64,000 bases of DNA, from NCBI RefSeq assembly GCF_000196135.1, contig NC_005090.1, positions 692,001-756,000 on the forward strand. The letters run 5' to 3'. Shown here one piece after another: positions 10,937 to 19,333 of this stretch (the stretch's first letter is position 1; the number at the start of each line of letters is the position of its first letter). The DNA comes from Wolinella succinogenes DSM 1740. GTDB lineage: Bacteria; Campylobacterota; Campylobacteria; Campylobacterales; Helicobacteraceae. The notes beneath the pieces are model-generated. The model saw only the letters and a program-made list of their open reading frames with translations. It did no database searches and was not told the origin of the DNA. The translations under genes were made by a program, and so were the position numbers.

Positions 10937-11553
10937 TGTACCCCTCCCCAATTTTTAGACCAAGGTCAAGCTGATAATTTCTTGTCCTGATTATGCTTTT
11001 GTAAATATTTGATAGGGCTTAAATTTTCCAATGCCTCATGTGGTCTGTGATGATTATAGTCATATTTCCACTCTTTAACTTTTTCCCTCACTTCACTGAG
11101 TGATCCAAACACATAGCAGTTGAGCAATTCTCTTCTAAAGCTACCATTAAATCTTTCAACTCTAGCATTCTCGATAGGTTTTCCGGGTCTGATAAAATCT
11201 AGTGTGATATTGTGCTTATTACACCATAATTCAAGCTGTGTAGAGATAAACTCTGGACCATTATCAACACGGATGGTATTTGGATACCCTCTATATTCAC
11301 AAACACGCTCTAGCACTCTGATTACTCTATGCGCAGGGAGTGATGTATCTATCTCTACATCTAAAAATTCTCTGTTGTACTCATCAATGATATTTAGTAG
11401 GCGATAGCGTTTGCCATACCAAAGAGTATCAGACATAAAATCCATAGACCAAACATCATTGATACACTCCAACTCTTGCAGTGGTGTCTGCACACGTTCT
11501 GGCAGGCAGTGCTTTGTTTTAGGGCGCATATTAAGTCCTAAAGACTTGTATAC

Positions 11554-12849
11554 TGCCACCATTTGTCAAGACAACTTTTTGAGAATTCATCTTCCAGCCT
11601 CTAGCCTTTAATTTAAGCAACGTTTTTCAACCCTTCTAGATAAACATTCATGGGCTTTTGATAATTTAGTGCTGAATGAAATCTATTGTGATTGTAAAAA
11701 TTGATATATCTTGAAACCTTAAATCTGAGATCTGAAATAGAGCTATACTCATTGATATAGATTTCATCATATTTTAAAGTCCTAAAAAATCTCTCAATGG
11801 CAATATTATCAATGGATCTGCCTTTACCGTTCATAGAGATTTGAATGTTGTGTTTCTTGAGAAGTTCTGTATGTTCATGGCTGGTATATTGGCTACCTTG
11901 GTCGGAGTTGAATATTACAGGAATGTCATATTTTTCAATGGCTTCTTTTAAAACATCTGTTACAAGAGATGTATCCATAGTTGTTGATATTTTCCATGAG
12001 AGTATCGTTTTACTGTGCCAATCAATAATGGCGCACAAATACACGAAACCACCCTTGATTGGGATATAGGTAATATCTCCACTCCAAACCTGATTGGCTC
12101 TGTTAATTTCAAGCTCTCGTAGTAGATATGGATAGATTTTATGTTTATAGTTTTTAATGGATGTGTGTCGTTTCTTTTTTGGAAAGATTGCCTGTATCCC
12201 CATAGTGTTCATTAGCTTATTGACTTTATTTACACCAATTGAAAATCCATCTTCCAAAAGCTGCCTATGCATAAACCGATAGCCATAGGTTGAGGATATA
12301 TCAGTATATATCTCATCTATCCTTTTCATGATTTTTAAATCATTGTCTGATATGGGTTTAGGTTCATAATAAAGGGTTGAGCGATTTAAATCTATTATTT
12401 CACATTGTCTTGCCATGGAGAGATTCTTTAGCTTGGGTGTGACAAGATCTTTTTTATTTGATAAGCCCAAGCTCTTTAGCTTTCCCACTGCCCAATCCCT
12501 CTCTATGGTTGTTTTTCCTAATTTCTTTGCTAGAGCATCATTCTCTGTTTTTAGCTCTTCTATCTCATCTTTATAGGCTTTAGTAGCCGAACCTACATCA
12601 AATACTAGTGATGCATTCTCTAAAAACTGCTTTTTCCAATCAATGAGACTTTTTGGTGTAATCTCATATTTACTGGCAATCTGTGCTACAGTCTCTTCGC
12701 CACCTAGTAATTCTAAGACAACTCTAGTTTTAAATTCTGCACTATAGCTTTTTCTTTTTCTACTCATTTTTTCCTCTCCTAAATCTTTAGAAAATTCTAC
12801 CATTTAGGAAGATAAACCTTTCAATTTATTGTCTTGAATTTTAGTGGCA
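11554..12849 (-). mobile_element. Inner IS3-family insertion sequence
   Basis: This element of about 1.3 kb sits inside the orfB of the outer IS. Its ends are inverted repeats: TGCCACC followed by ATTTGTCAAGACAA on the left (11554 on), and TGCCACT followed by AAAATTCAAGACAA on the right (complement, from 12849). The exact edge is unclear: the bases TATAC precede TGCCAC at both ends, and ATACT occurs at both junctions, so up to five bases of target duplication are possible. It carries one long transposase frame. It looks younger than the surrounding IS sequence because its gene is intact. Confidence 0.85.
11613..12767 (-). CDS. IS3-family transposase, OrfA and OrfB in one frame
   Basis: A 384-residue transposase from the ATG at 12765-12767, chosen because AGGAGAGG lies just before it; 12 further in-frame codons upstream have no such site. 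Residues 1-60 form a helix-turn-helix (YSAEFKTRVVLELLGGEETVAQIASKYEI). A coiled-coil leucine-zipper region follows (EELKTENDALAKKL), then the integrase core with DITYIPIKGG, FNSDQGSQYTS and a final Glu in IAIERFFRTLKYDEIY, giving the DDE triad. Most IS3 members make OrfAB by frameshifting; here the two parts are one continuous frame. All catalytic residues are kept, so it may be active. Confidence 0.92.
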   Translation of the reverse strand: MSRKRKSYSAEFKTRVVLELLGGEETVAQIASKYEITPKSLIDWKKQFLENASLVFDVGSATKAYKDEIEELKTENDALAKKLGKTTIERDWAVGKLKSLGLSNKKDLVTPKLKNLSMARQCEIIDLNRSTLYYEPKPISDNDLKIMKRIDEIYTDISSTYGYRFMHRQLLEDGFSIGVNKVNKLMNTMGIQAIFPKKKRHTSIKNYKHKIYPYLLRELEINRANQVWSGDITYIPIKGGFVYLCAIIDWHSKTILSWKISTTMDTSLVTDVLKEAIEKYDIPVIFNSDQGSQYTSHEHTELLKKHNIQISMNGKGRSIDNIAIERFFRTLKYDEIYINEYSSISDLRFKVSRYINFYNHNRFHSALNYQKPMNVYLEGLKNVA

Positions 12850-13097
12850 GTATAATACTCGTTTATGATTCCAATCATATCCTGCATTACGAATTCGAAG
12901 ATAGAGCTTTTTAAAACCATTACGGATGTGCTTAGTAGCAAAGTGATTGAGCGCATCAATCACCTCTCTATCCTCTTTTGGTGTAGCTTGATAATAAAAA
13001 CTGCTACGATTTAGTCCAACTATTTTACATGCCTGACGAAGAGAAAGCTCATGTTCTTTATGAAGATGCTCTACAGCTTCTCGTTTACCGTCAGGCG

Positions 13098-13364
13098 TTA
13101 GAGCTTTTTTTCTAAAAGATCCTTTAGTGCGTGATTTTCAAGTGCCATATCTGCAAACATCTTTTTAAGCTTAGCGTTCTCATTCTCTAGCTCTTTGAGA
13201 CGTTTTATGTCCGAGACGCTCATACCTCCATACTTACTTTTCTACACATAAAAGGTTTGATTACTAACACCATGTTTACGACACACATCAGAAACTCTCA
13301 TCCCAGCTTCTACTTCATTTAAAATGCCCACAATTTGGCTCTCTGTAAATCTACTCTTCTTCAT
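13098..13364 (-). pseudogene. IS3-family transposase orfA with amber codon
   Basis: The frame starts with MKKSRFTESQIVGIL and contains the helix-turn-helix region VSDVCRKHGVSNQTFYV. Codon 41 is TAG (13242-13244), where relatives have Trp (Y-x-W-K-x-KYGGM), so a single TGG-to-TAG change inactivated it. The remainder, KSKYGGMSVSDIKRLKELE, is an intact coiled-coil region and ends at 13098. The A7 slippery run near its end would have given the -1 shift into orfB. Confidence 0.85.
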
Positions 13365-13436
13365 TCCTAACTCCTGCAATTATTTTAGCAGAAGTTATCA
13401 ACTCATATTCGGTCTAGTTTTTGGGGAGGGGTACAA

Positions 13437-13586
13437 CACCACATCAAAGAGGCTTATGAGCAGAGTGGGCGTATTTATGGATATCGAACTGTTACAAAAA
13501 ATCTTGTGACATCAGGTATTTTAATCAGTAAAAAGCGCGTTGCAAGATTGACGGGTGAGGACCAAAATGTGGCTTCGCAGAATTAG
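13437..13586 (+). pseudogene. Fragment of a different IS3-type transposase
   Basis: The + strand gives HHIKEAYEQSGRIYGYRT, then VTKNLVTSGILISKKRVARL, TGEDQNVASQN and a stop at 13584-13586. This is the HTH_21/IS3 OrfB N-terminal pattern (x-YGYR-x-V-x-x-L-x-x-x-G-x-x-x-S-x-x-RVARL). Neither the start nor the catalytic core is present. It abuts the right end of the outer IS and belongs to a different subgroup from it. It is not the missing half of the left remnant, because the order is wrong for that. Confidence 0.7.
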
Positions 13587-13640
13587 GTTGTGTCTACAAA
13601 TGCGGGGTCATTCCACACGTTTTTGGCTACAATTCTAGCC

Positions 13641-14603
13641 ATGCACCAAGACGCTCAAACATCTCTTCTTTTGTGGTACCAAGCTAATGGGAGGCATCAC
13701 CTCCCTTGGCGCCATCCCCTGCACCCCTATGAAATCTTAATTAGCGAGATGATGCTCCAGCAGACGCAAGTCAATACGGTTTTAGAGCGATTCTACTATC
13801 CTTTTTTGGAGCGATTCCCGACGCTTGAGAGTATCGCTAGGGCAGAAGAATCGGAGATTCTTTTGGCTTGGCGAGGGCTTGGCTACTACTCTAGAGCAAG
13901 AAATCTTCACGCCTTAGCCAAAACCTGCCAGCAGGGACTTCCAAGAAGCGTGAGTGAGCTTGAGGGATTGCCTGGCATTGGCGCTTATACGGCTAGAGCG
14001 ATCGCCTGTTTTGGTTTTAGAGAGAGTGTGGCCATCCTCGATGGCAACATCAAGCGAATCCTCAGTCGATTCTTTGCTCTTTTGGGGGTGGGCGAGAGAG
14101 AGCTATGGAGGAGGGCGGAAGAGTTTTTAAATCCACTCGCCGCCTTTGATCACAATCAAGCGCTCCTTGATGTGGGCGCGCTCCTGTGTAAGCCCAAGAA
14201 TCCGCTTTGCCAAGAGTGCCCTCTCTCTCCCTGGTGCAAGGGCAAAGAGGATCCCCTGCGATACACCCCTTCTAAGACGAGGCGCTATGAGGAGCTGGAG
14301 CTCTTTTATGGAATCTGTATCCAAGAGGGGAGGGTGGCGATGGTGCAGAGTCAAGAGAGGCTTTACAAGGGACTTTGGGGATTTGTGCCGCTTCTAGGGG
14401 CGCCTTTAGACTCTTCTAGTCTTGGAATGATTAAGCATGGCTACACCAAATACAAAATCACTGCCCACCTCTATGAGATACGCTCCCTCCCCGGGGATAG
14501 TAAGCCCTCTTGGATTCCCCTAGGAGAGCTTGAGCATCTCCCCCTCTCTATTCTCGCACACAAACTTTGGAGCTGCTTTTTGGAACGCTCTAGCCTAAAG
14601 TAA
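13641..14603 (+). CDS. mutY: A/G-specific adenine DNA glycosylase
   Basis: A 320-residue base-excision repair enzyme that removes adenine mispaired with 8-oxoguanine. The WYQANGRHHLPWR opening, the catalytic region EMMLQQTQV, the helix-hairpin-helix LEGLPGIGAYTARAI with its Asp in VAILDGNIKRI, and the 4Fe-4S loop C-x6-C-x2-C-x5-C (CKPKNPLC, QEC, PLSPWC) are all present, followed by a short NUDIX-like 8-oxoG recognition domain. The ATG at 13641 begins at the family's usual point. A frame extension to 13590 would add 17 residues lying over the IS-junction sequence and is unlikely. The IS pile-up ends just 55 bases upstream, so the native promoter may have been replaced. Confidence 0.95.
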   Translation: MHQDAQTSLLLWYQANGRHHLPWRHPLHPYEILISEMMLQQTQVNTVLERFYYPFLERFPTLESIARAEESEILLAWRGLGYYSRARNLHALAKTCQQGLPRSVSELEGLPGIGAYTARAIACFGFRESVAILDGNIKRILSRFFALLGVGERELWRRAEEFLNPLAAFDHNQALLDVGALLCKPKNPLCQECPLSPWCKGKEDPLRYTPSKTRRYEELELFYGICIQEGRVAMVQSQERLYKGLWGFVPLLGAPLDSSSLGMIKHGYTKYKITAHLYEIRSLPGDSKPSWIPLGELEHLPLSILAHKLWSCFLERSSLK

Positions 14604-14711
14604 AAGATCGCGCGCCCGCCAAAGCCTATTTCATAGACAAAAGAGAGCTCAAAAAAGATTGACTTTTGGATAAAATCCCTTTTTAAGCAAAATCATTTAG
14701 GAGTCTCTCTT

Positions 14712-16049
14712 TTGAGTATGAGTAGATTTTCAAGAATCGGGTTTATTCTCGCAGCGGCGGGGAGCGCTATCGGACTAGGAAATGTCTGGAAGTTTCCCTA
14801 TATGACGGGGCAAAATGGGGGCGGAGCTTTTGTGGCGATCTTTTTGCTTTCGGTGGTTTTTATCGGATTGACCGTCTTTTTGGCAGAGATGATTCTAGGG
14901 AGAACAAGTGAGAAGAATCCTGTCTCCACCTACGAATCGCTCGCACCCCACGGGGGGAGATATTGGAAATACGCGGGCTTTATGATTTTAAGCGGCGTGC
15001 TCATTCTCTCTTTTTACTCCGTGGTGGTTGGATGGCTCATCCACTATATTTTTGTCTCTCTTAGCGGACTGCCCTCAAGCGTGAGCGAAGCACAAGGGGT
15101 TTTTGGCGAGCTGGTCTCTGAGTCGATTTTCACGCAGGTTTTTTTCCATTTCTTGGTCATTGGCTATTGTGGTTACATTCTCACTCAAGGGGTGAAACAG
15201 GGAATTGAGAAGATTAATATGATTCTTATGCCGCTTCTCTTTTTGATCTTTATTGCTCTCCTTTTTTATGCGCTTAGCATGGATAGTTTTGGAAAATCTT
15301 TGGCTTTTATGTTCACGCCCCACTGGGAGAAGATCAACGCCAATGTGGTGCTCATGTCCGTAGGACAGGCCTTTTTCACGCTCTCTTTAGGCGTAGGAAC
15401 GATCATGACCTACTCGGCTTCACTTCCGAAAAAAGGAAATTTTGTCTCCTCTGCTCTCTATGTCGCTTTTCTTGATACGCTTTTGGCGGTGGTGGCGGGC
15501 TTGGTGATCTTCACCTTTCTTTTTGAGTTTGGAAGCGACCCTAGCGGGGGACCAGGGCTAGTCTTTATCTCTCTGCCCGTGATTTTTGCGCAGATGGGGC
15601 TTGTGGGACAGCTCATCTCACTCCTCTTTTTTATTGCCCTCCTTTTTGCGGGAATCACCTCGGCGATCTCTTTGGCTGAGCCTCTGCTTGGCTATCTTAT
15701 TGAGAGACGCTCTTGGAAGCGCTCTAAAGCGGTCTGGGCAGTGATGGGTGTGAGTTATGCGCTAGGAGTTTTGGCGATCCTTGGAGGCTCTAAGGCGTAT
15801 GGCGAGAGTCTGAAATGGGGCGGAAAGAGCATCTTTGATTGGCTTGACTTTGGCAGTTCAGCCTTGCTCATGCCTTTGGCTGGAGTGGCGCTTTGTATTT
15901 TTGTGGGGTTTGTGTTGGATAAGAATCGAGTCTATGGGATGTTTGGCGGATATATGCCACCCTTTTTCTTCAAAATCTGGCTTTTTTGTGTGCGTTTTGT
16001 CGCGCCTGTGGCTATTTTTATTATCCTCATTCAAGGTCTTAGGGGCTAA
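14712..16049 (+). CDS. Sodium-dependent transporter of the neurotransmitter:sodium symporter family
   Basis: A 445-residue membrane protein with about 11-12 hydrophobic helices. The hallmark GSAIGLGNVWKFPYMTGQNGGGAF in helix 1 (Na+ and substrate binding, as in LeuT) places it in the NSS/SNF family, which imports amino acids with Na+. Substrate cannot be read from the sequence. The start is taken as TTG at 14712, eight bases after TAGGAG; ATG at 14718 is the alternative. Its stop overlaps the stop of the convergent TRAP gene within an AGGGG-CTAAA-CCCCT hairpin (16041-16055). Confidence 0.92.
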   Translation: MSMSRFSRIGFILAAAGSAIGLGNVWKFPYMTGQNGGGAFVAIFLLSVVFIGLTVFLAEMILGRTSEKNPVSTYESLAPHGGRYWKYAGFMILSGVLILSFYSVVVGWLIHYIFVSLSGLPSSVSEAQGVFGELVSESIFTQVFFHFLVIGYCGYILTQGVKQGIEKINMILMPLLFLIFIALLFYALSMDSFGKSLAFMFTPHWEKINANVVLMSVGQAFFTLSLGVGTIMTYSASLPKKGNFVSSALYVAFLDTLLAVVAGLVIFTFLFEFGSDPSGGPGLVFISLPVIFAQMGLVGQLISLLFFIALLFAGITSAISLAEPLLGYLIERRSWKRSKAVWAVMGVSYALGVLAILGGSKAYGESLKWGGKSIFDWLDFGSSALLMPLAGVALCIFVGFVLDKNRVYGMFGGYMPPFFFKIWLFCVRFVAPVAIFIILIQGLRG

Positions 16050-16055
16050 ACCCCT
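16041..16055. terminator. Short hairpin over overlapping convergent stops
   Basis: AGGGG (16041-16045), loop CTAAA, CCCCT (16051-16055). The stop codons of the NSS transporter and of the TRAP permease lie inside it. Outer bases GTC (16037-16039) and GAC (16058-16060) could extend it past bulges. There is no T tract, so this is a weak call. Confidence 0.4.
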
Positions 16056-18127
16056 GCGACCTGATGTTTAAGTTTGTATTTTTGGGAGAGATAGACCCCA
16101 AAATAGAAAATCGTTCCTAAAGCGAAAGAGCCTCCCTCTCCAAAAGGCAGAGTCAAAAATTCCCCCATCTGTTCGGGCAAAAGAGTCAAAGGAATCACGG
16201 GCAATAAAAGCGCGCGCTCCAAAAGATTGAGGCGTGTGAGGAAATAGCCCTGCACCACTGAGGCAAAGGCAAAAAGACCCGCACACGCCATCGTAAAGAT
16301 GAGTCCAATCTCAAAAGGATTGGTGATCCAGACCCAGCCATTAGGGTCGCTTGGGTTGGCGGGATTGACCGATTCGATGAGGAGCAGATCGGTGTTGAAA
16401 AAGAAGATAAAGGGCAAAATCGCCACCCTCATGTCATACAAGAATCCTTGCACGCCTGTTCTTACAGGGTCTGATTTGGCAATGCCTGCCGCAGCATAGG
16501 CGGCGATTCCCACGGGAGGCGTGTCATCGGCAAGGATTCCGAAGTAAAAGACAAAGAGGTGAGCCGCAATCGCTGGGATCAAAAATCCATTATCATGCGC
16601 TAGCATCAAAATCACGGGTGCGGTGAGCGAGGCGACGACGATGTAGTTGGCCGTCGTAGGGAGACCCATGCCAAGGATGAGCGACATAAGCGCGGTGAGG
16701 GCTAGGACGATGAAGATATTTCCGCCTGAGAGCGTCTCCACAATCTCAGCCAAAACCTGCCCGATTCCCGTGAGCGTCACCGAACCGACAATGATTCCTG
16801 CGGTGGCGGTGGCGAGGGCGATGGGAATCATGTTTTTCGCTCCTGTGACCATCCCCCAGAAAATCTCTTCAAATCCGATCAAAAAATCCCGTCTCTCTAA
16901 GGGTTCTTGGCGCATGAGCTTCTGGATAGGGCGTTGGGTCGCCATGATGAGCAAAAGCAGCATGATGGCGTTAAACGCAGCGGACATCACCGATTCGTTA
17001 AGCACAAGAAGCGTGTAGAGCAAAAAGAAGATGGGAACAAGATAGTGGACCCCAGAGAGAAAGGTTGCAAGCTTAGGGGGGAGCTCCTCTTTAGAGAGCC
17101 CTTTGAGCCCAAGTTTGCACGATTCTAAGTGAATGATATAAAAGAGCCCAAAATAGGTCGCAAAGGCAGGAATGGCTGCGGCAAACATGATGTGCGTGTA
17201 GTTCATCCCCAAAAACTCGGCGATGATAAAAGCAGCGGCTCCCATGATAGGAGGCATGAGCTGGCCATTCACGCTGGCAGCCACCTCGATAGCAGCGGCC
17301 TTTTCGCCTGTCATTCCACTATTTTTCATAAGAGGAATAGTGAAAGTCCCTGTGGTTACAACATTGGCAACGGAAGAGCCTGAAACAACCCCTGTTAGGC
17401 CGCTAGCCACGACTGAAGCCTTGGCAGGCCCTCCGCGATATCGACCAAGGAGTGCGTAGGAGAGGTTGATAAAATACTCGCCTGCGCCCGCCTTCTCTAG
17501 TAGTGAGCCAAAGAGCACAAAGAGGTAGATAAAGCTAGCGCTCACGCCTAGGGGGACGCCAAAGATTCCCTCAGTAGTGAGAAACATATGACCAGCAAGC
17601 TTCTCGATGCTCGCCCCTTTGTGGGCAATGAGGTCGGGCATATAAGGACCAAAGAAGTCATAGATCAAAAAGCAGGAGGCGACGATTCCTAAAGCCAATC
17701 CAAGGACGCGGCGACTCGCTTCAAGCAGAATCACCATTGTCAAAAGGGCGATGATGATATCGCGCTCCAAATAGGCTCCAGGGCGCTGGGAGAGCCCATA
17801 GAAATCAAGGAAGATATAGAGTGCACCCAAGGAGCCAGCCACCGCCAAGATCACGTCATAGAAGGGGATTTTGCTCTTGTGGGAATCGTGAAAGTGGATA
17901 GGATAGAGCAAGAAAGCGAGCATGAGCGCCAATCCTAAGTGGATGGAGCGCGTCATAGTGGAGTTGGTTGGGAAAAAGGCAACATAGAGTTGAAAGATCG
18001 ACCAGCCAAGCGCCAAGAGAGCAATCCCCCAAAAGAGGAGGGGGCGCTCATGAAGGCGACGCTGGCCTTCTAGCTCTTCGATATGGTCACTAGTGACATG
18101 ATAGGCTTTTTGTGAAATAAAACTCAT
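16046..18127 (-). CDS. TRAP transporter permease, fused DctQ-DctM type (TAXI system)
   Basis: A 693-residue membrane protein. The first ~170 residues give four helices of the small (DctQ-like) subunit and the rest the large DctM-like subunit with many helices and motifs such as GASFIYLFVLFGSLLEKAG and GLPTTANYIVVASL. Fused QM permeases are typical of TRAP systems that use TAXI-type binding proteins, and the TAXI gene lies 10 bases upstream in the same operon. The system imports a carboxylate- or amino-acid-like solute using an ion gradient; the substrate is unknown. Confidence 0.93.
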   Translation of the reverse strand: MSFISQKAYHVTSDHIEELEGQRRLHERPLLFWGIALLALGWSIFQLYVAFFPTNSTMTRSIHLGLALMLAFLLYPIHFHDSHKSKIPFYDVILAVAGSLGALYIFLDFYGLSQRPGAYLERDIIIALLTMVILLEASRRVLGLALGIVASCFLIYDFFGPYMPDLIAHKGASIEKLAGHMFLTTEGIFGVPLGVSASFIYLFVLFGSLLEKAGAGEYFINLSYALLGRYRGGPAKASVVASGLTGVVSGSSVANVVTTGTFTIPLMKNSGMTGEKAAAIEVAASVNGQLMPPIMGAAAFIIAEFLGMNYTHIMFAAAIPAFATYFGLFYIIHLESCKLGLKGLSKEELPPKLATFLSGVHYLVPIFFLLYTLLVLNESVMSAAFNAIMLLLLIMATQRPIQKLMRQEPLERRDFLIGFEEIFWGMVTGAKNMIPIALATATAGIIVGSVTLTGIGQVLAEIVETLSGGNIFIVLALTALMSLILGMGLPTTANYIVVASLTAPVILMLAHDNGFLIPAIAAHLFVFYFGILADDTPPVGIAAYAAAGIAKSDPVRTGVQGFLYDMRVAILPFIFFFNTDLLLIESVNPANPSDPNGWVWITNPFEIGLIFTMACAGLFAFASVVQGYFLTRLNLLERALLLPVIPLTLLPEQMGEFLTLPFGEGGSFALGTIFYFGVYLSQKYKLKHQVAGV

Positions 18128-18137
18128 CTAGCCAGCC

Positions 18138-19091
18138 CTACTTTAAAAGACCGACTTTTTTGTAATAGGCCTCAGCCGCAGGATGCAAAGGGGCGCTCAA
18201 GCCTTCAAGGAGAGACTCTTTGGTGACGGATTTGTAGGCGGGGTGAAGATTTTTGAACTCATCGAAGTTGTCCAAAATTGCTTTCACGATCGCCTCAACC
18301 ATCTTGTCGCTTGCTTTAGAGCTTCCCACTAGAACGGCTTTGACTCCTAGGCTATGAACATCTCGATCCACTCCGGGGTAGCTACCTTGGGGGATGATTC
18401 CCTTGGCGTAGTAGGGGTATTTTTGGAGGATGGCGTCCACCTTCTCTCCTTTGATATCTACAATATCAACGGGGAGGGAGTTAGCCGCATCGGTGATGTT
18501 GGCTGTGGGGTGGCCGACCATATAGAAATAGCCATCAATCTTCTTATCTTTAAGCGCCATAGGGCACTCAGGAGCGGTGAGCACCCCTGCTTGGGCTAGG
18601 TCGCTCTTTTTGATTCCAAAGGCATCAAAGACGATCAAGCCAGTGGCTTCATTGCCGCTGCCGGGATTGCCCACATTGATCTTTTTGCCTTTGACATCCT
18701 CTAGCTTGGCGATTCCAGAGGCCTTGGAGACCACAAGTGCAAGGAGCTCTGGATAGATTGCCATGACGCTTCTTAGCTCTTTATTGGGTTTGCCTTCAAA
18801 CTTGTCTAGACCATTATAGGCGTTGTAGACTACATCGCTTTGCACGGTTCCAAAGTCGAGCTCGCCGCTCATGATGCTGTTGACATTATAAACAGAGCCA
18901 CCCGTGGATTCGACACTGCACCTTAGATTGTTGGTTTTGCGCTCTTTGTTCACCAGGCGGCAGATAGCGCCTCCTGTGGGATAATAAGTTCCCGTGACTC
19001 CCCCTGTGCCGATGGTGAAGAACTCTGCGGCTTGGAGGCTGGAGGTGACAAGGAGAGCGGACAGACCTAGAAGACTGAGAGATTTTTTCAT
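18138..19091 (-). CDS. TAXI-family TRAP transporter periplasmic binding protein
   Basis: A 317-residue secreted protein. Signal peptide at residues 1-21 (cleavage near LQA-AEF). The mature start FFTIGTGGVTGTYYPTGGAIC is the classic TAXI opening, followed by STGGSVYNVNSIMSGELDFG. TAXI proteins feed solutes such as glutamate or other carboxylates to a fused permease, here encoded next. A pair of cysteines (GAICRLV and LRCSVES) may form a disulfide. It is the first gene of a two-gene minus-strand operon with AAAGGAG before the ATG, divergent from the oxidase-like genes. Confidence 0.94.
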   Translation of the reverse strand: MKKSLSLLGLSALLVTSSLQAAEFFTIGTGGVTGTYYPTGGAICRLVNKERKTNNLRCSVESTGGSVYNVNSIMSGELDFGTVQSDVVYNAYNGLDKFEGKPNKELRSVMAIYPELLALVVSKASGIAKLEDVKGKKINVGNPGSGNEATGLIVFDAFGIKKSDLAQAGVLTAPECPMALKDKKIDGYFYMVGHPTANITDAANSLPVDIVDIKGEKVDAILQKYPYYAKGIIPQGSYPGVDRDVHSLGVKAVLVGSSKASDKMVEAIVKAILDNFDEFKNLHPAYKSVTKESLLEGLSAPLHPAAEAYYKKVGLLK

Positions 19092-19333
19092 GGAAACTCC
19101 TTTTTGGGTGATTTGAAGTGTGTTGGAAATATTGTAGCCAAAAAGTGCCTAAGAAAAGTGCTCAAAAGTTGAGCAGAAGGGGCGAAGTAAGCTTGAGCTT
19201 AGCTCGATTTAGAATGAGGATATTTTTTATCATTTAACATAAAAATAATATTCAAAATATTCATTAACGGATAAATAACATTGATGAATATAATTTCATT
19301 TGTGATAAAAAATAAACAGAGAAAGGATGGGTC
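19092..19333. promoter_or_regulatory. Divergent promoter region, TAXI transporter and bd-like oxidase
   Basis: The 242-base gap is very AT-rich on the right side. The heptamer ATATTCA occurs at 19248-19254 and 19257-19263, and its complement TGAATAT at 19285-19291, an arrangement that could bind a dimeric regulator of the right-hand genes. No gene is seen. AAAGGA (about 19321-19326) is the ribosome site of the oxidase-like gene. Confidence 0.4.

Larger units (their letters stand above)
10966..13103 (-). pseudogene. IS3-family transposase orfB, interrupted by inner IS
   Basis: The 5' part lies at about 12855-13103 (ALTPDGKREAVEHL through NHKRV) and the 3' part at 10966-11553 (VYKSLGLNMRPK to KKLSA). 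Joining the parts restores the expected order HKRV-YKSLGLN of an integrase-core transposase. The 3' part holds WSMDFMSD (first catalytic Asp), DNGPEF (second Asp) and the NARVERFNG segment with the catalytic Glu. Expression as a full protein would have needed a -1 shift on an A7 run (T7 at 13105-13111 on the + strand) at the end of orfA, as usual in IS3 elements. Confidence 0.85.
10937..13435 (-). mobile_element. IS3-family (IS407/IS51-like) element disrupted by another IS
   Basis: The ends are near-perfect inverted repeats. The left end reads TGTACCCCTCCCCA (from 10937), then ATTTTTAGACC; the right end (complement, from 13435) reads TGTACCCCTCCCCA, then AAAACTAGACC. Between them, on the minus strand, lie orfA (with an amber codon) and orfB, which is split by the inner IS at about 11554-12849. 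Without the inner element the unit would be about 1.2 kb, right for this family. No direct repeat of the target is seen next to the ends (ATAGA on the left, ACACC on the right), which suggests recombination after insertion. It is inactive as it stands. Confidence 0.88.

Noticed and set aside
10742-13586. Left and right IS remnants as two halves of one transposase split by the outer IS
   Set aside because: Both are on the + strand but the C-terminal part lies left and the N-terminal part right, and they belong to different subgroups.
13590-13640. Longer MutY with 17 extra N-terminal residues
   Set aside because: The extra codons lie in the IS-junction sequence, and the family begins near the ATG at 13641.
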